Shown here piece by piece: positions 44,378 to 52,390 of a stretch of 64,000 nucleotides of DNA (the stretch's first letter is position 1; every line of letters starts with the position of its first letter). Source of the stretch: CAWAMD01 sp963783045 (GTDB lineage Bacteria > Actinomycetota > Nitriliruptoria > Nitriliruptorales > Nitriliruptoraceae); NCBI GenBank assembly GCA_963783045.1, contig CAWAMD010000011.1, positions 45,896 through 109,895 on the forward strand, given 5' to 3'. Below the pieces are notes generated by a model. The model did not search any database. It was not told the origin of the DNA and saw nothing but the letters and a program-made list of their open reading frames with translations. The position numbers and the translations under genes were made by a program.

Positions 44378-46234
44378 ATGGCGAACCGATCGTTCCCGGC
44401 GTCGAACGGTGCGGCCGACCATCGCCGCCTCCTGGCCCAGCTCGTCGCGCTGGTTCTCGCCGTGTTCCTGCTGAGCTCGCTGATCGCCCCGAGCAGCGAG
44501 GCGTTCATGGCCGACACGACGGCCACCGACACCCAGGCCGCCGCGACCGCCGCCGTCGCCGCGGCGCGCAACGCCCAGCGGGAGGCCGACGACCTCGAGG
44601 CAGCGTCCAAGCGGCTCGAGCAGGCCGCGAAGAGCCTCGACGACCAGCTCAAGCAGGCGGAGGACACCGCCAAGGCTCAGGACAAGACGGCGAAGGACGC
44701 CGCGGAGCAGGACAAGAAGCGCAGCGAGGAGATCGCGAAGCGCGAGAAGGAGCTCGGGGACGCCACGCGGGACGCGGACAAGGCCTGGGACACGTACCAG
44801 GAGGAGGAGCGCAAGCACACTGGCTCGGACAAGGCTGCCAAGGCGAAGGAGGAGTGGACCAAGAAGGACGGCAAGCGGCAGGCCGTCGCCGAACGCCTGT
44901 CGGCTCTGAGGCAGGAGCACGTCAGCATCGCGTCGGCCCAAGGCGCGGCGGTCGCCGCCTGGAACGAGGTCCATCGGCTCGAGGCAGCGATCCGAAGCAC
45001 CAAGGACCAGGCCAAGGAGCTGAAGGAACGTGCCAAGGACAGGAAGCACGAGGCCGACGAGCTCTGGAAGGCGGCGGACAAGGCTCAGAAGCGCGCCGAG
45101 GATGCGAAGCGGACCGAGGACGCGAACAGGGCCGCCGAGAAGCCCGCGTCCGGGCCGACCACGACCGGCGGGGGCAGTGCGTCAGCGGGACGGAACAGCG
45201 ACGTGAGGCAGGCACCCGTCGGCCCGGTGGCGACGCCTGCCGAGCCGGTCGGCAACGGCAGGAGCAACGGCAGGAGCAACGGCGCGTCGCCGGGAGGCGA
45301 TCCCCCCGTCGCCACGCCGAACCAGGGCCAGGCGTCGGGCAATGGCTCCCCTGGGAACGGGGCCGGCAACGCCACCGGCGCCACCAGATCGAACAACGGC
45401 AACGCCAACGGCAACGGGAACGCCAACGCCGACGGCCGCAACGGATCGAACAACGGGAACGCCAACGGCAACGGGAACCCCAACGCCGGCGGCCGCAACG
45501 GATCGAACAACGGAAACGCGAACGGCCGCAACGGCTCGATCATCGGAAGCCCGCCCCGGGGGAACGACCGCTCGGACGCCCGTTCGAACCGCGGCGGGGC
45601 TGGCAGCGGCAACAGCGGCGGGGCTGGCAGCGGCAACAGCAACGCGGGCGGAAACCGCGACGACAACCCCGGGCTCGGCACCGTGCGCCGCCCGGCACGC
45701 GTGGCACCGGGGCCCATCTTCGCCGCGCCGATCGATCGCGCGCCGACCCCGATCGGCGACGCCCCTTCGGACTCGTTCTGCCGGGGAACCCTCACGATCC
45801 GTGTCCACGATCAGCACGGGCGGCCCGTGAGCGGCACCGTCTCGGTCAACGGCTACACGGTCCCCGCCGCCAACGGCGAGGTGACCTTCAACGCCGAGCA
45901 GTGCGGGGACGCGACGGTCGCCCTGCTCGACTGGCCGAACGATGCGGAGGCCTCCTCCCCCACGGTGACGACCCAGCGCATCACGTCCGCAGGAACCGTC
46001 GTCGAGTTCGCCGTGGAGTCGGCGCAGGTCGCCGGGGTCCAGCTGGAGCGCCCGCCAGGGGCCGCGGGCTCGGGATCGGCGGGCTCGGCGGGCTCGCCAG
46101 GTTCGGCGGGAACAGACCAGCTGCCGTTCACCGGCTCGGATCCCGGCGCGCTGGGGCTGCTGGCGCTTGCGGCCTTCGTGCTCGGCGCGTCGCTGCTCCG
46201 GATCACCCGACGCAGGGGCGGCGTGTCCGGCTGA
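44378..46234 (+). CDS. LPFTG-anchored surface protein with coiled coil and Asn/Gly-rich stalk
   Basis: This is a 618-residue exported protein. The signal sequence (LLAQLVALVLAVFLLSSLIAPSSEAFM) is near residues 20-46. A charged coiled coil of about 220 residues follows (EADDLEAASKRLEQAAKSLDDQLKQ...), then an Asn/Gly repeat stalk, then a small Cna/carboxypeptidase-like beta domain (LTIRVHDQHGRPVSGTVSVNGYTV ... VTFNAEQCGDATVALL). The C-terminus is a sorting signal: LPFTG, a hydrophobic helix and RRRGG. A sortase would link it to the cell wall. The ATG has GAAGGAG 11 bases upstream. The stalk suggests that the head is held away from the cell. Confidence 0.85.
   Translation: MANRSFPASNGAADHRRLLAQLVALVLAVFLLSSLIAPSSEAFMADTTATDTQAAATAAVAAARNAQREADDLEAASKRLEQAAKSLDDQLKQAEDTAKAQDKTAKDAAEQDKKRSEEIAKREKELGDATRDADKAWDTYQEEERKHTGSDKAAKAKEEWTKKDGKRQAVAERLSALRQEHVSIASAQGAAVAAWNEVHRLEAAIRSTKDQAKELKERAKDRKHEADELWKAADKAQKRAEDAKRTEDANRAAEKPASGPTTTGGGSASAGRNSDVRQAPVGPVATPAEPVGNGRSNGRSNGASPGGDPPVATPNQGQASGNGSPGNGAGNATGATRSNNGNANGNGNANADGRNGSNNGNANGNGNPNAGGRNGSNNGNANGRNGSIIGSPPRGNDRSDARSNRGGAGSGNSGGAGSGNSNAGGNRDDNPGLGTVRRPARVAPGPIFAAPIDRAPTPIGDAPSDSFCRGTLTIRVHDQHGRPVSGTVSVNGYTVPAANGEVTFNAEQCGDATVALLDWPNDAEASSPTVTTQRITSAGTVVEFAVESAQVAGVQLERPPGAAGSGSAGSAGSPGSAGTDQLPFTGSDPGALGLLALAAFVLGASLLRITRRRGGVSG
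45390..45650 (+). repeat. Asn/Gly-rich coding repeats (NGNAN, GRNGSNN, GGAGSGNS)
   Basis: Short in-frame repeats encode units such as GNANGNGNAN, GRNGSNNGNANG and GGAGSGNS in the stalk of the surface protein. They would give a flexible, hydrophilic spacer through the wall. Confidence 0.8.
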
Positions 46235-46294
46235 CGAGGTTGCCGCCAGGGGCGGCCCCGTGCGACCGCCGCACGCGCGCCCCGGCCGGCACGG

Positions 46295-47428
46295 GTGATG
46301 GCCTCGAATGGCGTTTCGATGTTCCTTGCCTGGCACGAGCTCCGACGTTCCCCCGGGAGGTTCGCCCTCCTGACCGGGGCCGTCGCCCTGCTCGTCCTGC
46401 TGCTGCTCTTCTTCCAGGCGGTCGCCGGCGCGCTCACCTCCGGGCTCACCGGCGCGTTCGAGTCCTTCCGCGGCAACGTCGTCGTGTACGACCTGCGCGC
46501 CCGCGGCAACCCGTCGGCCAGCGTGCTGTCGCCCGAGATCGCGGACGCCGTGGCCGGCCTCGAGGCGGTGGCCGACGTGGCCGCGGTGTCGCTGGCGGTG
46601 TTCCCCGCCCAGCAGGACGGCACGACGATCGACGTTGCGCTCCTCGGCGGCGGTGCGACGGGGCCGGCCGCGCCCGCCCGCGTCGGTGCGGGGCGCCTCC
46701 CCGAGGCCGCCGGCGAGGCGCTGGCCAGCACCAGCGGCTTCGACACGTCGCTCGCCGTCGGCGACCGGCTGCAGATCGCCGGGGTCCCGCTCGCCGTGGT
46801 CGGCAGCGCCCCCGATGCGACCTTCAGCGTCCTGCCGACCCTCTACGTGAGTCGGGAGACGTTCCAGCAGGTCTTCGCCGCGCGGACGGGCACCGACGCG
46901 CCGGCACCGGTGTCCTTCGTCGTCGCGCGGACCGCCGAAGGCCTCTCGGCCGCCGACGCCGTCGCCGCCATCGACCAGCAGGTCGACGGGGTGGAGGCGT
47001 TCACCCGTCAGGACGCCGTGGCGGCCCTTCCCGGCGTCGGCCAGATCACCCGGTCGTTCACGATCCTCTACGGGCTGCTCTACGTCGTCGTCGCCATCGT
47101 CACGGGCGTGTTCTTCCTGATCCTCACGGTCCAGAAGCGCGATGCACTGGTGCTGCTGCGTGCCGTCGGCGCCCAGCGCCGGGACGTGGTGGTGCCGGTG
47201 CTGCTGCAGGTGGTGGGGGTCGTGGGCGGCGGGGCGGTCGTCGGCGCAGCCGCGGCCTGGGGGCTGCTGCGCGCGGCACAGGACACGTTCGGGGCCGGAC
47301 TCGACGCCTCGACGGTCGTCGTGAGCGTCGCGGTCGTGCTCGTCCTCGGGCTGGTCGCGGCCACCGGTGCGGTGCGACGCGTGCTGCGGATCGACCCCAT
47401 CGAAGCCACCCGACCCCAGGAGCTGTAG
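46295..47428 (+). CDS. ABC exporter permease (MacB/DevC-like), first copy
   Basis: This is a 377-residue FtsX/MacB-family permease. A first membrane segment near the N-terminus (GRFALLTGAVALLVLLLLFFQAV) is followed by a large extracytoplasmic domain, then three C-terminal segments (YGLLYVVVAIVTGVFFLILTV, VVVPVLLQVVGVVGGGAVVG, TVVVSVAVVLVLGLVAATGAV) and the closing RIDPIEATR. The start is either GTG 46295/ATG 46298 or ATG 46319; the context is weak in all cases. The gene begins 60 bp after the surface protein and forms an operon with the next permease and ATPase. Confidence 0.88.
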   Translation: MMASNGVSMFLAWHELRRSPGRFALLTGAVALLVLLLLFFQAVAGALTSGLTGAFESFRGNVVVYDLRARGNPSASVLSPEIADAVAGLEAVADVAAVSLAVFPAQQDGTTIDVALLGGGATGPAAPARVGAGRLPEAAGEALASTSGFDTSLAVGDRLQIAGVPLAVVGSAPDATFSVLPTLYVSRETFQQVFAARTGTDAPAPVSFVVARTAEGLSAADAVAAIDQQVDGVEAFTRQDAVAALPGVGQITRSFTILYGLLYVVVAIVTGVFFLILTVQKRDALVLLRAVGAQRRDVVVPVLLQVVGVVGGGAVVGAAAAWGLLRAAQDTFGAGLDASTVVVSVAVVLVLGLVAATGAVRRVLRIDPIEATRPQEL

Positions 47429-47430
47429 CC

Positions 47431-48525
47431 GTGCGCATCGCCCTGCGGGAGCTCCGTCGCCGGCCGGGCCGGTTCCTGCCCGTGGGCGGGGCGATGACCC
47501 TGCTCGTCGTGCTGCTGATCGTGCTCGCCGGCTTCCTCGACGGCCTCGAGCTGTCCCAGACCGGGGCCTACCGCGCCCATGCCGGGCGGGTGCTCGTCTT
47601 CGCGGACGGGGCGGAGCTGCAGCTGCAGCGGTCCCGGGTCGACCCCGCCACCGCGGACGCGGTCGCCGCCGTCGCGGGGGTCGCCGAGGTGACCCCGCTC
47701 GAGGCCTTCGCGACCACGGCCGGACCCGGCACCACGACGGCCAACGTCGTCGATGTGGTCGTGTTCGGCTACGGCGCGGCGACGGCGACCCTCCCCGCGC
47801 CGCCCGCGGACGGGGCGGTCGTCGACGCGGCGATCCTCGACGGCGTCGACGTGTCGGTCGGCGACACCCTGCTGGTCGGGCCGCAGGCCGCCCAGGTCCG
47901 TGTGGCGGCCGTCGTCGACGACCTCTCGCAGGGCGCCCCGACCCTCTGGGTCGCGCCATCGCGCTGGCGTGAGCTCGCCGCGCAGGCCGCCCCCGCGGCC
48001 GTGACGGCCCCGGGCACCGCGCAGGCCGTCGTGGTGACTCCCGACCAGGACGTTGCGGCGGGCGACCTCGCCGAACGGATCCAGCAGGCCGTCGCAGGCG
48101 TCGACGCCGCCACCGCCGAGGCGGTCATCGAGGCGCTGCCGGTCGTGCAGCAGCAGTCCTCCACCTTCCAGGGGATCATCGGCGTGACGTTCATCGTGAC
48201 CCTGCTCGTCGTCGCGCTGTTCTTCGTGCTGCTCACGCTCGAGCGCACGAACCTCTACGCGGTGCTGAAGGCGATCGGCGGTCGCTCCGCCGACCTCGTC
48301 GTCGGCGTGACCACCCAGGCGGTGGTGGTGACGCTCGGGGCGCTGCTGATCGGTATCGCGGTCAGCGTCGCCTTCGTGTGGCTGCTGCCCGCCGACCTGC
48401 CGCTGCGGCTGCTGCCGAGCCGGCTGGGGCAGGTCGCCGGCGGCACGCTGCTCACGGCCGCCGTCGGGAGCCTGTTCACCCTGCGCCGGATCCTGCGCAT
48501 CGACCCGGCCGAGGCCATCGGCTGA
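47431..48525 (+). CDS. ABC exporter permease (MacB/DevC-like), second copy
   Basis: This is a 364-residue permease of the same family as its neighbour, with the same layout: N-terminal helix (GAMTLLVVLLIVLAGFL), periplasmic-type domain, then three C-terminal helices (IIGVTFIVTLLVVALFFVLL, VVVTLGALLIGIAVSVAFVWLL, VAGGTLLTAAVGSLFTL) and RRILRIDPAEAIG. GTG 47431 is 3 bases after the previous stop. With the following ATPase it would make a heterodimeric exporter. Confidence 0.9.
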   Translation: MRIALRELRRRPGRFLPVGGAMTLLVVLLIVLAGFLDGLELSQTGAYRAHAGRVLVFADGAELQLQRSRVDPATADAVAAVAGVAEVTPLEAFATTAGPGTTTANVVDVVVFGYGAATATLPAPPADGAVVDAAILDGVDVSVGDTLLVGPQAAQVRVAAVVDDLSQGAPTLWVAPSRWRELAAQAAPAAVTAPGTAQAVVVTPDQDVAAGDLAERIQQAVAGVDAATAEAVIEALPVVQQQSSTFQGIIGVTFIVTLLVVALFFVLLTLERTNLYAVLKAIGGRSADLVVGVTTQAVVVTLGALLIGIAVSVAFVWLLPADLPLRLLPSRLGQVAGGTLLTAAVGSLFTLRRILRIDPAEAIG

Positions 48526-48540
48526 CAGGAGCGAGCAACG

Positions 48541-49263
48541 ATGACCGACCCCTCGACTGCCACCACCAGCGCCACCTCCACGGCGACGCCGGCCCTGGAG
48601 CTCGTCGACGTGCACAAGGTGTACGGCGAGGGCGAGCAGGCGGTCGTCGCGCTCGACGACGTGTCGCTGACCGTCGACACGGACGAGCTGGTCGTGCTCA
48701 TGGGACCGTCGGGGTCGGGGAAGACGACCCTGCTGACCGTCGCCGGCGCGCTGCTGAAGGCCACCTCCGGCCACATCCGTGTCGGCGGCGAGTCGATTGC
48801 GGATCTCGACGACCGCGGCCTCGCCGCCTTCCGCCGCGAGGAGGTCGGCTTCGTCTTCCAGTCGGTCAACCTCGTCCCGTTCCTGACGGCCCGCGAGAAC
48901 CTGCTGGCCGTCCGCGAGCTCGGCCGGGGACGGATCGACCGCCGGGCGCGCGAGCGTGCCGACCGGCTGCTCGAGGAGCTCGGCCTCATCGACCGGGCCG
49001 ACAACCTGCCGGCGCAGCTCTCGGGCGGGCAGCGCCAGCGCGTCGCGATCGGCCGCGCCCTGATGAACGAGCCGTCGCTGGTGCTCGTGGACGAGCCCAC
49101 CTCGTCGCTGGACACGAAGCTCGGCCATCAGGTGATGGAACTGCTGCGCAGCGAGGTCAAGGGACGGGGTGTCGCGGCAGTGGTCGTCACCCACGACGAG
49201 CGGATCCTCGAGTTCGGCGACCGCACCATCGAGATCATCGACGGTCAGCTCACGTCCTCCTGA
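48541..49263 (+). CDS. ABC exporter ATP-binding protein (LolD/MacB type)
   Basis: This is a 240-residue ATPase: Walker A MGPSGSGKTTLL near residue 54, Q-loop VFQSVNLVPFLTA, signature QLSGGQRQRVAIGRAL near 160, Walker B LVLVDEPTSSLD, and H-loop VVTHDER. The N-terminus (TSATSTATPA) is a short unstructured Thr/Ala tail. Its start is 15 bp after the second permease, giving the gene order permease-permease-ATPase. The substrate is unknown; lipoproteins, peptides or antibiotics are all exported by relatives. Confidence 0.93.
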   Translation: MTDPSTATTSATSTATPALELVDVHKVYGEGEQAVVALDDVSLTVDTDELVVLMGPSGSGKTTLLTVAGALLKATSGHIRVGGESIADLDDRGLAAFRREEVGFVFQSVNLVPFLTARENLLAVRELGRGRIDRRARERADRLLEELGLIDRADNLPAQLSGGQRQRVAIGRALMNEPSLVLVDEPTSSLDTKLGHQVMELLRSEVKGRGVAAVVVTHDERILEFGDRTIEIIDGQLTSS

Positions 49264-49394
49264 CCGCGTGGGGAGCGACACGTCCGCACCCCGTGACGAC
49301 CCGTGACCTCCTCGAGCTGGACCGTCTCCGAGAACCAGATCGCGGCCGGATCCGCCAGAGAGCGCTCCATGACAGCACGTGTCGCGTCCTCCAT
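49245..49394 (-). CDS. Possible small protein (49 residues)
   Basis: On the minus strand ATG 49394 is preceded by TTAGGAGG (4-base gap), the best ribosome binding site in this spacer. It opens a 49-residue frame beginning MEDATRAVMERSLADPAAIWFSE and ending inside the ABC ATPase gene's 3' end. I recognise no family. It could be a real small protein, the front of a lost gene, or chance. Confidence 0.3.
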   Translation of the reverse strand: MEDATRAVMERSLADPAAIWFSETVQLEEVTGRHGVRTCRSPRGQEDVS

Positions 49395-49477
49395 ACCGGC
49401 CTCCTAATCGCCGGGCCACGTGTGGTTGCATGCGAACGGCACCACCGCCGGCGACCGGGAGGACAGGAGCGCGCCCG

Positions 49478-50344
49478 ATGCCCGAGACCTACACGCTCGA
49501 AGCGATCGGCCGCGTCGAGTCGCCGTTGCGCGACCCGGCTGACGCGCCGAAGCAGGGAGGCGAGGGGGCGCCGGACGCGTGGCTCGTGCTGCGGGCCGAG
49601 CTGGCCGCGGGGCTCGACGGGCTCGCCGTCGGGGACGAGGTCGTGGTGCTCACCTGGCTGCACGAGGCACGCCGGGACGTGCTGACCGTGCACCCGCGCG
49701 GCGACGAGGCCAACCCGGAGACGGGCGTGTTCCGGACCCGTTCGCCGCACCGCCCGAACCCGATCGGGATCCACCGGGTTCGCGTCCTCGACCTCGACGG
49801 TCACCGGGTGCAGGTGTCCGGGCTCGAGGCCGTCGACGGCACGCCCGTTGTGGACGTGAAGCCGGTGATCGGTTCGACACGCGTGGACCGGCCACCCCGG
49901 ACGGGAGCAGAGCGCCGACGCGACACGCAGCGCCGGCTCGAAAGAGACGTCGATGCGTGGATCGCCACGGCAGACCCTGCCGGCGGCGCCCCGTACCTGG
50001 TGCCGCTGTCGTTCCTCTTCGACGGGCAGGCGCTCGTGGTGTCCACGCCGGCCGCGAGCCGGACGGCACGCAACCTCGTGGCGACCGGCAGGGCGCGGGT
50101 GGGGGTCGGGCCGACCCGCAACGTCGTGATCGTCGACGGTCGCGTGCGGACGATGAATGCCGACGAGGTCGCCGACGGCATCGGCGACCGGTTCGCGCAG
50201 CACACCGGGTTCGACCCGCGTGCGCTCGCCGGCGACTACCTCTACTTCCGGATCGTCCCGGAGCGCATCCAGGCCTGGCGGGAGGATGACGAACTCGAGG
50301 GGCGCGACCTCATGCGCGAGGGCGAGTGGCTGGGACCCGGGTGA
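49478..50344 (+). CDS. TrmO-like methyltransferase fused to a flavin-type split-barrel domain
   Basis: This is a 288-residue fusion. Residues 1-130 are TsaA/TrmO, the S-adenosylmethionine enzyme that methylates t6A37 of threonine tRNA: YTLEAIGRVESPLRDP, VLTWLHEARRDVLTVHP, FRTRSPHRPNPIGIHRVRVLDLDG, and VDVKPVI at the end. Residues 150-288 match the pyridoxamine-phosphate-oxidase-like FMN or F420 barrel (VDAWIATADPAGGAPYLVPLSFLFDG ... TRNVVIVDGRVR). ATG 49478 has AGGAGC 8 bases upstream. The fusion is in one clean frame. The joining segment (STRVDRPPRTGAERRRDTQRRLERD) includes the normal start region of the barrel family, so the union may come from loss of a stop. Confidence 0.8.
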   Translation: MPETYTLEAIGRVESPLRDPADAPKQGGEGAPDAWLVLRAELAAGLDGLAVGDEVVVLTWLHEARRDVLTVHPRGDEANPETGVFRTRSPHRPNPIGIHRVRVLDLDGHRVQVSGLEAVDGTPVVDVKPVIGSTRVDRPPRTGAERRRDTQRRLERDVDAWIATADPAGGAPYLVPLSFLFDGQALVVSTPAASRTARNLVATGRARVGVGPTRNVVIVDGRVRTMNADEVADGIGDRFAQHTGFDPRALAGDYLYFRIVPERIQAWREDDELEGRDLMREGEWLGPG

Positions 50345-50770
50345 GCCGTCCGACGATGGCGAGCCAGCGCCGGCGGCGAGTTCCGAGCTGCGACGAGGAC
50401 CGTCCCAGGGTCGCGGCGATACCGCCGCCGGTGCGCTCGTCCGGCGCCGTCTCGGCGACCGCCCGCAGATACTCGCGTTCGCTGTCGGGAAGCTCGCTCC
50501 AGCGCGACGCGAACAGCTGCCGCAGGACCGTGCGGCCGGACGCGACCCCCTTCTCGGCTGCCGCGTCGGCAATCGCGGCGTGGCCGTGGGCGGCGTCCCA
50601 TGCGCCCTGTGCCACGAGCTGGAGCGCGTAGGGGTAGCCGTCCGCAGCGGCCACGACCCGGTCGAGCGCGTCGGCGTCCCACTGCACCCCGAGGTCGCTG
50701 GTCGGGATGTCGACCGCGTCGATCGCTTCGCCTCGCAGCAGCGCCGACCGCCCCTTGACGAGCCCCGATA
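50310..50770 (-). pseudogene. C-terminal remnant of an AAA ATPase
   Basis: On the minus strand the sequence KGRSALLRGEAIDAVDIPTSDLGVQWDADALDRVVAAADGYPYALQLVAQGAWDAA and further to GRTVLRQLFASRWSELPDSEREYLRAVAE matches the C-terminal helical part of AAA_16/Orc1-like ATPases. No P-loop and no start codon context exist upstream; the homologous part begins abruptly at the ArsR operator. This is a 5'-truncated leftover, probably from insertion of the ArsR/SRPBCC pair or a deletion. Confidence 0.65.
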
Positions 50771-50788
50771 TACAACCATATAGTTGTA
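50771..50788 (+). promoter_or_regulatory. ArsR-type operator
   Basis: TACAAC-CATATA-GTTGTA is an 18-bp inverted repeat ending 4 bases before the ArsR ATG. It is AT-rich in GC-rich surroundings and fits the position of an autorepressor site overlapping the promoter. Confidence 0.75.
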
Positions 50789-50792
50789 CGTC

Positions 50793-51176
50793 ATGGGAGC
50801 CACCACGACCGTCACCGACGAGCGAGCCGACGCGGTCTTCGGCGCCCTCGCCGACGCCACCCGGCGGGACATCCTGTCGCGGGCGATGGGCGGGGACCTC
50901 GGGGTCTCGGAGCTCGCGGCGCCGTACGCGATGAGCTTCGCCGCCGTCCAGAAGCACGTCGCCGTGCTCGAGCGGGCCGGCCTGGTGCGCAAGCGCCGTG
51001 ACGGCCGCCGTCGTGTGGTGTCTACGGACATGGACGGGCTGCGCAAGGCCCGGGCCGTGCTCGACCACTACGAGGAGCTGTGGCGCGGTCGCATCGACCG
51101 CATGCACGCCCTGCTCGCCGAGGACGAGATCCCATCGGAAGAGGCGGACACCACCGACCAGGAGCAGCGCCCGTGA
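50793..51176 (+). CDS. ArsR family transcriptional regulator
   Basis: This is a 127-residue winged-helix regulator. ADAVFGALADATRRDILSRAMGGDLGVSELAAPYAMSFAAVQKHVAVLERAGLVRKRRDGRRRVVS covers the winged helix, including the recognition helix at about residues 45-55. No clear metal-binding cysteines are present, so the ligand is not a metal by the usual ArsR route. The gene overlaps the SRPBCC gene (GTGA) and is preceded by an inverted repeat. ArsR-SRPBCC pairs are common in actinobacteria and often control the SRPBCC gene. Confidence 0.9.
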   Translation: MGATTTVTDERADAVFGALADATRRDILSRAMGGDLGVSELAAPYAMSFAAVQKHVAVLERAGLVRKRRDGRRRVVSTDMDGLRKARAVLDHYEELWRGRIDRMHALLAEDEIPSEEADTTDQEQRP

Positions 51177-51664
51177 GCACCGTCGACATCACCAAGGACC
51201 TCGAGAACGCGACCCTGGTCGTGACCAGCGTGTTCCCCGCCTCACCCGACCGGGTCTGGCAGCTGTGGGCCGACCCGCGCCAGCTCGAGCGCTGGTGGGG
51301 TCCGGACCCCTACCCCGCCACCGTCGTGGACCACGACCTGCGCCCCGACGGCCACGTCTCCTACTACATGACCGGGCCCGAGGGCGAGCAGCACAAGGGC
51401 TACTGGCGCGTCATCGAGGTCGACCCGCCGAGCCGACTGGTCTTCGTGGACGGCTTCGCCGAGGACAGCGGCGAGCCGAACGACGACCTGCCCGTCAGCC
51501 GCGCCGAGGTCACGATCGAGGCCGTCGACGACACCCGGACCCGCATGACGATCACGTCGCTCTACGACACGTCCGCGGACCTCGAGCAGGTGCTGGCCAT
51601 GGGCATGGAGCAGGGCATCCGCACCGCGGTCGAGCAGATCCACGGGCTGCTGGCCGAGAGCTGA
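51173..51664 (+). CDS. SRPBCC (AHSA1-like) domain protein
   Basis: This is a 163-residue START/SRPBCC-fold protein: VVTSVFPASPDRVWQLWADPRQLERWWGP near the N-terminus, YYMTGPEGEQHKGYWRVIEVDPPSRLVFVDGF in the middle, and MEQGIRTAVEQIHGLL as the long C-terminal helix. It would bind a hydrophobic ligand. GTG 51173 overlaps the ArsR stop. The pair is one transcription unit. Confidence 0.9.
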   Translation: MSTVDITKDLENATLVVTSVFPASPDRVWQLWADPRQLERWWGPDPYPATVVDHDLRPDGHVSYYMTGPEGEQHKGYWRVIEVDPPSRLVFVDGFAEDSGEPNDDLPVSRAEVTIEAVDDTRTRMTITSLYDTSADLEQVLAMGMEQGIRTAVEQIHGLLAES

Positions 51665-51907
51665 CGCGCGTCCGGTCTCGGTCCTCGAGCGTCTCCGCGT
51701 GTCCAAGATCCACGAGGAACGGGCCGCCCGGCTGCGCCTGGCTTCGAGAGCGTCTGCCCCTCTGACCGGCGGCCGGCCGCGACGTGGTGACCTCAGCCCG
51801 TCCACGCGCGACAAGGATCTCCACACCGGCCCGCCATCGCCGGGAGCTGGATCATCGTGCCCCGTAGAGTAGACGCGGGCGCCTTCGGGGCGCTGGGAGG
51901 AGCTGCC

Positions 51908-52390
51908 ATGGAGCAGGTCGAGGAGACGCCGCTTCCGGGCGTCGGGGTCCGCTACACGTTCACGACCGAGGCGGGCCAGCGCCTGTCCGTGCTCCACCAC
52001 CACAGCGGTCGGCGGCAGGTGTTCCTGGGCGAGGTCGCAGACCCGGACGCCTCCCGGCTGCTCTTCGAGCTCGACGACGACGAGAGCCGCGTCCTGGCCG
52101 AGCTGCTGGGCGCCTCCCGGGTGGTCCGAGAGATCGACCGGCTCCAGCAGTCGGTCGCCGGGCTGACCATCGAGTGGCTGTCGGTGGGCGCCGGCAGCGA
52201 CGCAGCGCAACGGACGATCGGGTCGCTCGAGATCCGCTCCACGACCGGGGTGACGGTGGTCGCCGCGCTGCGTGGCGGTGAGGCGCTGCCTGTGCCCGGA
52301 CCCGAGTTCGAGATCCGCAGCGGAGACACGCTCGTGGTCATGGGCCGGCCCGCCGACATCGGCCGGGTGGCCGACCTGCTGCGTGGCTGA
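51908..52390 (+). CDS. khtT: Regulatory subunit of a K+(cation)/H+ antiporter (KhtT-like)
   Basis: This is a 160-residue cytosolic protein with a C-terminal TrkA-C (RCK-C) domain: LEIRSTTGVTVVAALRGG, PGPEFEIRSGDTLVVMGRPADIGRVADLL. The N-terminal part (VRYTFTTEAGQRLSVLHHHSGRRQVFL) matches the antiporter regulatory subunit family. In Bacillus the TrkA-C domain of KhtT binds c-di-AMP and controls the antiporter; that role here is inferred. GGGAGGAG precedes the ATG. It overlaps the antiporter gene by 8 bases. Confidence 0.88.
   Translation: MEQVEETPLPGVGVRYTFTTEAGQRLSVLHHHSGRRQVFLGEVADPDASRLLFELDDDESRVLAELLGASRVVREIDRLQQSVAGLTIEWLSVGAGSDAAQRTIGSLEIRSTTGVTVVAALRGGEALPVPGPEFEIRSGDTLVVMGRPADIGRVADLLRG

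Noticed and set aside
45182..47959. A 925-codon minus-strand frame opposite the surface protein and permease
   Set aside because: It is antisense to conserved coding sequence and Arg/Pro-rich throughout.
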